Under the pieces are notes generated by a model that saw only the letters and a program-made list of their open reading frames with translations, was not told the origin of the DNA and made no database searches. The position numbers and the translations under genes were made by a program. A DNA stretch of 10,984 nucleotides from a bacterium (GTDB lineage Bacteria; Tectomicrobia; Entotheonellia; Entotheonellales; Entotheonellaceae): the NCBI GenBank assembly GCA_027294925.1, contig JAPULM010000371.1, positions 1 to 10,984 of the forward strand. The letters run 5' to 3'. Each line of letters begins with the position of its first letter. Position 1 is the first letter of the stretch. Positions 6,902-10,984 of the stretch are shown here, in pieces.

Positions 6902-7906
6902 ATGCCTGAACATCCCAAGGTGCACATCGTCGCCACCGGCGGCAGCATTTCAGGCCTTGGCCCACACCGACTAGACTATCTACTGTACTCTGAAATCGGC
7001 GACAAGCTCGACATTGAAGAAATGCTTGAGCGTATTCCCGAAACCCAGGAGATCGCCAATCTGCACAGTGAAAACCTCATCAAAGTCGGCAGTACGTCGG
7101 TGGGTCCACCCGAGTGGCTGCAACTTGCACAACGTATCAACCAGCTGTTTCAGAACGATGCGTCATTGGCCGGTGTGGTGGTCACGCATGGCACGGCAAC
7201 CCTTGAGGAGACTTCCTACTTCTTGCACCTCACCGTCAAATCGGAGCGTCCGGTAGCCATCACCGGCGCCATGCGCCCGCCCAGTGCGGTGGGCACAGAT
7301 GCCGATCTCAATCTGCTTGACGCCATCCGCTTGGCGTCTTGTCCCACTGCGGCTGGGCGTGGCGTGCTGAGTGTCCTCAACAACGAAATTCAATCCGCAC
7401 GCGACGTCACCAAGAGCAACACCTTAAGGGTCGACACTTTTAACAGCCGTGAATTCGGCCTCCTCGGGTACGTCGATTCGAATGGCGAGGTGATTTTCTA
7501 TCGTCAGGTCACCCGCGCCCACACCACCCAGACCCCTTTTGACGTCGGCCAGACAGCCGCATTACCGCGGGTGGAAATCGTCTATGCCTACGGTGGCGCC
7601 GACGGTGCCTTGATACACGCTGCCCATCAGGGTGGGGCGGATGGATTGGTGCTGGTCGGCTTTGGCAGCGGTAGCTTTCCACCGGATTTCCTTGCCGTCG
7701 GCAAAGACGTCGCACAACAAGGCATCCCGGTTGTCCTGGCGTCTCGCGCCACCAGGGGGCGTGTCATCATCACCCCCCGCAAGGCGGCAGCCGGCTTCAT
7801 CGTAGCGGATGATCTTCTGCCGCAAAAGGCGCGTATCTTGTTGATGCTGGCTCTGACGATAACCCAAGAACAACAAGCCATTCAGGAGATGTACTACCGC
7901 TATTAA
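6902..7906 (+). CDS. L-asparaginase-family amidohydrolase with altered active site
   Basis: 334 residues; ATG at 6902 with GAGGAGAG six bases upstream. The bacterial asparaginase I/II fold is complete. Motif 1 is ATGGSIS (11-17), followed by a flexible-loop Tyr region (R-L-D-Y-L-L-Y, 23-29), GSTSVGPPEW (63-72), THGTATLEET (95-104), the long G-A-M-R-P segment (122-126) and D-V-T-K (168-171). By comparison with E. coli AnsB, Thr12 is replaced by Ser15, Ser58 is kept (Ser64), Thr89 is kept (Thr98), Asp90 is replaced by Ala99 and Lys162 is kept (Lys171). The Thr-Lys-Asp triad therefore lacks its Asp, which normally also binds the substrate amino group. The substrate is probably not plain L-asparagine. 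No signal peptide, so cytoplasmic. It follows VOC after about 107 bases holding a REP-like palindrome, so operon membership is uncertain. The family is sure; activity is inferred. Confidence 0.93.
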   Translation: MPEHPKVHIVATGGSISGLGPHRLDYLLYSEIGDKLDIEEMLERIPETQEIANLHSENLIKVGSTSVGPPEWLQLAQRINQLFQNDASLAGVVVTHGTATLEETSYFLHLTVKSERPVAITGAMRPPSAVGTDADLNLLDAIRLASCPTAAGRGVLSVLNNEIQSARDVTKSNTLRVDTFNSREFGLLGYVDSNGEVIFYRQVTRAHTTQTPFDVGQTAALPRVEIVYAYGGADGALIHAAHQGGADGLVLVGFGSGSFPPDFLAVGKDVAQQGIPVVLASRATRGRVIITPRKAAAGFIVADDLLPQKARILLMLALTITQEQQAIQEMYYRY

Positions 7907-8107
7907 ACAGAGAGGGGCTGAAGATTGAGTCGGGAAGGGAAGGAAAGGCGACACGCGCGTTACCCTGAGCGATGCCATCTCCTTCTGCATGACTTCATCT
8001 CTCGCTTGGAAATCGGTGAATTGCTCTATGGGAACCTGAATCCTCTTTTTCGCTCGCTTCCCATGCACATGTATATCATGAAACTTTTCCTCAATCCTTT
8101 TCAGGAC

Positions 8108-8146
8108 ATTCGCATTCAAAATACTGTTCACCACAGTATTCGCATT
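8108..8146. repeat. Direct repeat framing an inverted repeat
   Basis: ATTCGCATT occurs at 8108-8116 and again at 8138-8146, exactly 30 bases apart. Between and touching them lies a perfect seven-base inverted repeat, AATACTG (8120-8126) and CAGTATT (8134-8140), with a seven-base loop. Could be a protein-binding site or chance. Confidence 0.4.
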
Positions 8147-8269
8147 GCACGCACGGCACATCGTTCACAATCAAAATTGATCATCATGCTTATAGATGTA
8201 CTGGACATGGGGGTTTTTGAAATAAGTGCCTAATGATACTAAACTGCACCTAGCGTACGACATTGCTGC

Positions 8270-8298
8270 TTGATGCATCAACGGCGGCATGATGTAGT
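8270..8298 (+). promoter_or_regulatory. Promoter with overlapping palindromic operator candidate (HEPN-MNT)
   Basis: TTGATGCATCAA (8270-8281) is a perfect 12-base palindrome, and its first six bases serve as a -35 (TTGATG). With a 17-base spacer the -10 would be TGTAGT (8293-8298, four of six), starting near 8305. A repressor bound to the palindrome would block this promoter. No DNA-binding gene is adjacent, so any regulator is unknown. Confidence 0.4.
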
Positions 8299-8323
8299 AC
8301 CCCGCCTTCTTCGCAAGATTTGT

Positions 8324-8356
8324 AAAACACCTGACCCCCGCGGGGTCGGGCGTTTT
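8324..8356. terminator. Strong hairpin in the HEPN-MNT leader (bidirectional terminator-like)
   Basis: AAAACACCTGACCCC (8324-8338), loop CGC and GGGGTCGGGCGTTTT (8342-8356). The 15-base arms pair with one A-C mismatch and one T-G wobble. A-rich and T-rich ends flank the GC core, as in bidirectional intrinsic terminators. The SD (AGGA, 8360) follows four bases later, so it could end upstream transcription, attenuate the operon or shape translation. Confidence 0.6.
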
Positions 8357-8370
8357 GGCAGGAATCACCC

Positions 8371-8760
8371 ATGCCCACTTTTGACATAACGCCTTTGAAA
8401 AACGCCCTGTCTACTTTAGAAGAGGCTCTCGCTGTAAGCGAGCCATCTACGTTAGAGCGCGATGGTACAATCCAACGGTTCGAATACACAGTTGAACTGG
8501 CTTGGAAAATGATGCGGCGGCATATCTTGGCGTTGGGCCGCCCGGAAGTGAGCTCTAGTCCAAAGCCGATTGTTCGGGATGCCGGGGTAGAGGGACTTGT
8601 TTCAGAGGTCCCGGTCTGGTTGGATTTCGTTGATAAACGAAATCTGGCAGCTCACATATATTCCGAGTCCGATGCTGAGGCTGTTTACAAGACCGCTATG
8701 AGGCTTCCTGAGTATGTCCATCAGCTGATCTCAAGACTGGAGGAGCGCGGTGAGAATTAA
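8371..8760 (+). CDS. HEPN-domain protein, HI0074-type nucleotidyltransferase partner (HepT-like)
   Basis: 129 residues; ATG at 8371 with AGGA seven bases upstream. It is an all-helical protein with the signature D-G-T-I-Q-R-F-E-Y-T-V-E-L-A-W-K (31-46) of the nucleotidyltransferase substrate-binding (HI0074) branch of HEPN. It also has RNLAAHIY (90-97), an exact RX4HXY motif with R90, H95 and Y97. In HepT toxins the Arg and His form the RNase site, and the Tyr is the residue AMPylated by the partner MntA to switch the toxin off. All these are intact. The partner gene overlaps its end by 11 bases, giving tight coupling. Most likely the toxin of a HEPN/MNT toxin-antitoxin pair. Some HI0074-type proteins have no shown toxicity, so the role as toxin is inferred. 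Confidence 0.92.
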   Translation: MPTFDITPLKNALSTLEEALAVSEPSTLERDGTIQRFEYTVELAWKMMRRHILALGRPEVSSSPKPIVRDAGVEGLVSEVPVWLDFVDKRNLAAHIYSESDAEAVYKTAMRLPEYVHQLISRLEERGEN

Positions 8761-9061
8761 GGGACTGACACCTGAGGAGCTATCGACTATCTTGTCGATC
8801 CTAACTCCCTTTGAGTCAGTGTTCAAATTTTCCTTCTTTGGTTCACGCGTCACTGGGCAGCATCGTCAGCTCTCAGATCTTGATATTTGCTATAGAGCCT
8901 TGAGGCCCGACCTTCAGGCTGAGACATTGTCCGACGTAGAATTTCTCTTCGAGGAGTCACCATTGTCGTTCAAGGTAGATCTCGTTGACTTTGCTCACTG
9001 TGATCCAGCCTTTCAGAAAATCATTGAATATAGCGAGGTGACGATTTCTTCGAGCCATTGA
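8750..9061 (+). CDS. MNT-domain minimal nucleotidyltransferase (MntA-like antitoxin)
   Basis: 103 residues, GTG start at 8750. GGAGGAG lies four bases upstream inside the end of the HEPN gene, and the two overlap by 11 bases. The catalytic motif is complete: G31-S32, then exactly ten residues, then D43-L-D45 (GSX10DXD), with the third acidic residue in K-V-D-L-V-D (D77 or D80). Minimal nucleotidyltransferases of the pol-beta fold bind two metal ions with these Asp residues. MntA types transfer AMP from ATP to the HepT tyrosine and so neutralise it. Length is normal for the family. With the upstream HEPN protein it makes a two-gene type VII-like toxin-antitoxin module. No terminator is obvious after its stop. 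Confidence 0.92.
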   Translation: MRIKGLTPEELSTILSILTPFESVFKFSFFGSRVTGQHRQLSDLDICYRALRPDLQAETLSDVEFLFEESPLSFKVDLVDFAHCDPAFQKIIEYSEVTISSSH

Positions 9062-9350
9062 ACTGACAAAAGGTGTAAATTTGCCCTATCACGGTCGCAG
9101 TAAACATCCCCTCGCGGCAAGCGTATCACATAGAGGAGTGGAGAAACTTGTAGTGTTCCTGGGAGATTCCCTGGTGATTACCTGAAAAATGAGTGTGAGG
9201 GGACAAAAACGTGGCAGAATTTTAGCGCGGGCATTAAAAATATGTCTATAGGTCCAGGAACTTAACGGCTGGCGTAGTGCTGATTTGATGGCTCAAACGA
9301 ATGCATGTTTCACGTCATATGGGCATTCTAACAAGGTCTCAGGGCGCCAC
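9062..9350. other. 289-base stretch without a recognisable gene
   Basis: It lies between the MNT stop and the convergent transglutaminase-like stop. It holds only a 20-codon frame at 9189-9251 rich in Arg and Lys, without an SD. No strong terminator hairpin, tRNA or repeat was found. Confidence 0.5.
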
Positions 9351-9977
9351 TCACTGCGCCAAGGCAGCGATGCAAGCTTCCCGCACCTGCCACAGCGCTT
9401 CAAAACCTAGCCCCTGAACCTTGTCTGGATGATGATTGACCCAGTCCTGCATGAATTGACGATGCATGGCGACTTTATAGTCGCCAATCTGCTCGGGGAC
9501 GATCGTCTCCTCATGTAGGAACCGAGCGATGGACTCGGCCGCCTCGGCCCCGCAACGCGTGACGTCAATACGGCTATCAGCATTGGTCAAGTAGCAATGG
9601 GCTTCAGGGATAAACGGCAGGTGATAACGTGCAAGGACAACGCCGACCCCCGGCGTGTTACGCTCATCCATCTCATAGATGCCTAAGGTCAGGTCAAGCG
9701 GCAGTCGTTGCTCATCGGCAAGGGCTGCGAGGAGCGCATGTTTGGTGCTACAGGTCCCCCTACCTTGGCGGAGCACGGCACGAAAATCCGCTCGCTCCGC
9801 CGTCCTGCCGTATGGCAGGGTTTGCAGGTAGCGCCCCGCCCCCTGCACATCGGTGATGCCCAGCGCCATAAACTCAGCACTTAACGGACCCATGGGCTTT
9901 AAAGGGGAATGGGGCAAGGCATCCCAAGAGCGCAACTCGATCTCCGCTTTTTTAAGGTAGGCACGAGCGCGGATCAC
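9351..9977 (-). CDS. Transglutaminase-like (Cys-His-Asp) protein
   Basis: 208 residues from a GTG at 9977, 13 bases after the stop of the upstream gene. No SD is visible, so start by reinitiation is likely; an internal ATG at residue 29 is an alternative. Motifs match the papain-like transglutaminase core: GRGTCSTKHALLAAL (72-86) with C76 at the start of a helix, E-A-H-C-Y-L (125-130) with H127, and R-I-D-V-T-R (136-141) with D138, in the correct order and spacing. Such proteins can be peptidases, amidases or cross-linkers; many bacterial ones act on peptides or peptidoglycan. There is no signal peptide or membrane segment, so it appears cytosolic. Last gene of the minus-strand run with the small barrel-like protein and DUF1326. 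Fold call moderate to good; substrate unknown. Confidence 0.78.
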   Translation of the reverse strand: MIRARAYLKKAEIELRSWDALPHSPLKPMGPLSAEFMALGITDVQGAGRYLQTLPYGRTAERADFRAVLRQGRGTCSTKHALLAALADEQRLPLDLTLGIYEMDERNTPGVGVVLARYHLPFIPEAHCYLTNADSRIDVTRCGAEAAESIARFLHEETIVPEQIGDYKVAMHRQFMQDWVNHHPDKVQGLGFEALWQVREACIAALAQ

Positions 9978-9990
9978 GCAACCACAAGGT

Positions 9991-10296
9991 CTACAAGATC
10001 ACCTCGAAAATATCGCGCCGGCCCTCCACGGCGTTGTTATTCAACGTATCGATCATGCCTTGAGTCGCGGCGTCCGGATTGACAAACAAACCACGCTCGA
10101 CTTGGTAGAACTGGTCGAGACTTTCGGCCTCAATTTGCCAGACGATGGTGTCCATCGAGCCCGTCATATCGGCATAAATTTTCCCGTTCGAAAAACCGCC
10201 CTGCGAGATTAGCGCCTGATTGATGCCTTTAAAGAGTTCAATCAACACCGGGGCTTGGCCGCGTTGCGCCCGAAATGTATTACGGATCAAGTACAT
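9991..10296 (-). CDS. Small protein, probably dimeric alpha/beta-barrel fold
   Basis: 101 residues; ATG at 10296 with AAGGAGA seven bases upstream, a convincing start. The pattern is strand (M-Y-L-I-R-N-T-F-R-A), helix (APVLIELFKGINQALISQ, 15-32), two strands (G-K-I-Y-A-D-M and M-D-T-I-V-W-Q-I-E-A), then helix (LDQFYQVERG). This is the beta-alpha-beta-beta-alpha layout of the ferredoxin-like dimeric alpha/beta-barrel group (ABM or NIPSNAP-like). These act as small monooxygenases, ligand binders or have no known activity. No catalytic signature is clear. It sits 13 bases ahead of the transglutaminase-like gene and about 110 bases after DUF1326, so at least the first two are one transcript. Fold call is inferred from residue pattern only. 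Confidence 0.7.
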   Translation of the reverse strand: MYLIRNTFRAQRGQAPVLIELFKGINQALISQGGFSNGKIYADMTGSMDTIVWQIEAESLDQFYQVERGLFVNPDAATQGMIDTLNNNAVEGRRDIFEVIL

Positions 10297-10346
10297 TGCC
10301 GTGTCTCCTTATGTAGATTATTGGTAAATGAGATGACGCACCAACT

Positions 10347-10388
10347 CTGCCCCTCACCCCAACCCTATCCCGAGCCAGCGAGAGGAAG
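10347..10388. repeat. REP-like element, degenerate copy 2
   Basis: It starts CTGCCCCTCACCCCAACCCT and runs on to AGAGGAAG. The C-rich lead matches the widespread proteobacterial REP-type element, but the second arm is degraded, so the palindrome is poor (CCTATC against GAGAGG). It lies between the DUF1326 stop and the next start on the minus strand. Confidence 0.45.
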
Positions 10389-10407
10389 AAAATTGATGCC
10401 CTGACCC

Positions 10408-10984
10408 TTAGCGAATGACGCCATCCTGATTAAGATGCAGTTCATTGAACTGCGCGTAGGTATCGGTAAACTGCAGCGGGATAGGCGCTTGCGTAGTGCT
10501 GGTGCCGCTGCCCATCTCCGCCACCGTGTACTCAAAGCCATTTGGCAGGACAATTTGCGCCCGATGTTCCTCTCCGCTGATCGGATTCTTGATGGGTCCG
10601 GCGCTCGACTCAATCAAGCCGGCAACACGCCCGGTAGCGGTTCGGGTCTCAATATCTGCCTGCAGTTCAATCGGTGCAAAGATCGGATCCATCACGGTTG
10701 ATGACATGGCATTATAGATTGCATAGTGGCACTTGAGGTCGTCCGTATCTTCGTTGTAGGCAATGCGCCGAATGGCCTCACGCTGCGCGTCGTTGGCTGC
10801 TTCGTCGACAACCAACTGCTGACTTCCATTGCCCTGATGAACGGCGCCGGGAAAGCTGCCAAACAGGACGAAAGCCGTTCCGTCGAGATTGGTGTCCCCG
10901 TAATGCCCCGGGTTAATCCGGGTAAATAACACATATTGGCAATTGCCATGTATCGGTAGCGCATTGAGCTGACACGGGCAGCCG
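10408..10984 (-). CDS. DUF1326 domain protein, 5' partial
   Basis: The frame is open through the right edge, so the start lies outside. The visible 191 or so residues begin with GCPCQLNALPIHGNCQY. The C-x-C pair and following Cys are typical of DUF1326, where they are thought to bind metal. Next come I-N-P-G-H-Y-G-D-T-N-L-D-G, the family hallmark, and a middle part (VVDEAANDAQREAIRRIA) that matches the helix after the 'E...S..Q' segment of the family. Reading GTG at 10932 as the start would cut off the Cys motif, so that short version is rejected. DUF1326 proteins are of unknown function and are often paired with the membrane protein DUF2182, which could lie beyond the edge. It is followed on the same strand by the barrel-like and transglutaminase-like genes. 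Confidence 0.88.
   Translation of the reverse strand, partial: GCPCQLNALPIHGNCQYVLFTRINPGHYGDTNLDGTAFVLFGSFPGAVHQGNGSQQLVVDEAANDAQREAIRRIAYNEDTDDLKCHYAIYNAMSSTVMDPIFAPIELQADIETRTATGRVAGLIESSAGPIKNPISGEEHRAQIVLPNGFEYTVAEMGSGTSTTQAPIPLQFTDTYAQFNELHLNQDGVIR

Larger units (their letters stand above)
7907..8370. other. 464-base stretch without a recognisable gene
   Basis: Open frames exist on both strands (for example a TTG-start frame at 7925-8233 and an antisense frame ending inside the asparaginase-like gene), but none has an SD, a known motif or convincing codon use. It holds a purine-rich run at about 7929-7950, a direct repeat framing an inverted repeat (8108-8146), a 12-base palindrome (8270-8281), a promoter-like site and a strong hairpin (8324-8356) just before the HEPN gene. 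Confidence 0.6.

Noticed and set aside
7562..8161. Minus-strand open frame of 199 codons across the asparaginase-like end and the gap
   Set aside because: Much of it is antisense to the asparaginase-like gene; the remaining N-terminal part has no SD and no recognisable motif.
7925..8233. Plus-strand open frame of 102 codons after the asparaginase-like gene
   Set aside because: TTG start, no convincing SD, odd composition and no known domain; could be real but not supportable.
9189..9251. Twenty-codon Arg/Lys-rich frame
   Set aside because: Too short, no SD and no similarity I can recognise; length is expected by chance.
9325..9340. CTAACAAGG resembling part of an integron attC site
   Set aside because: No matching inverse core within a suitable distance and no integrase or cassette pattern.
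1..10984. CRISPR array, tRNA, rRNA or complete insertion sequence
   Set aside because: No regular repeat-spacer array, cloverleaf-like tRNA sequence, conserved rRNA segment or transposase with terminal inverted repeats was seen.

Overview
The window looks like two unrelated pieces of bacterial DNA joined near position 1120-1147. The left piece (about 1-1120) is visibly GC-rich: lines counted by eye run at about 60-70 % GC. It carries the 3' part of a nitrilase-fold gene, coupled by a 4-base overlap to a CNNM/HlyC-type (DUF21) membrane protein whose reading frame runs off into sequence antisense to the next gene. Planctomycete-like DNA is a guess only. The rest (about 1120-10984) is nearer 50-55 % GC in the lines sampled. 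Its SD-led genes, good sigma70-type promoters and REP-like short palindromes suggest a proteobacterium or a related lineage such as Tectomicrobia. The exact taxon cannot be read from the sequence. A chimeric assembly or a real recombination junction are both possible.

Layout: nitrilase-like (+, 5' partial) > DUF21 membrane protein (+, truncated at the junction) | DUF58 protein (-) < MoxR AAA+ ATPase (-) from a clear promoter | divergent MFS transporter (+), convergent and overlapping by 34 bases with an LLM flavin-dependent monooxygenase (-) | divergent small protein with an HWH motif (+) > VOC-fold protein (+) > asparaginase-like amidohydrolase (+) | a 464-base stretch with no recognisable gene, containing small repeats, a 12-base palindrome, a promoter-like site and a strong hairpin | HEPN (HI0074-type) and MNT nucleotidyltransferase pair (+) | 289 bases without a gene | a minus-strand run of DUF1326 protein (5' partial at the right edge) > small alpha/beta-barrel-like protein > transglutaminase-like protein.

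How the genes may work together: MoxR plus DUF58 is the start of a common chaperone/von Willebrand-type module, and its usual downstream partners are missing because the junction falls there. The MFS, LLM monooxygenase, VOC and asparaginase-like genes form a plausible uptake-and-breakdown locus for a small nitrogenous or amide compound. This is inference from content and proximity. The HEPN/MNT pair matches the HepT/MntA toxin-antitoxin architecture, with RX4HXY and GSX10DXD motifs intact. The right-hand minus-strand trio has no established joint function. No rRNA, tRNA, CRISPR array or intact insertion sequence was seen.
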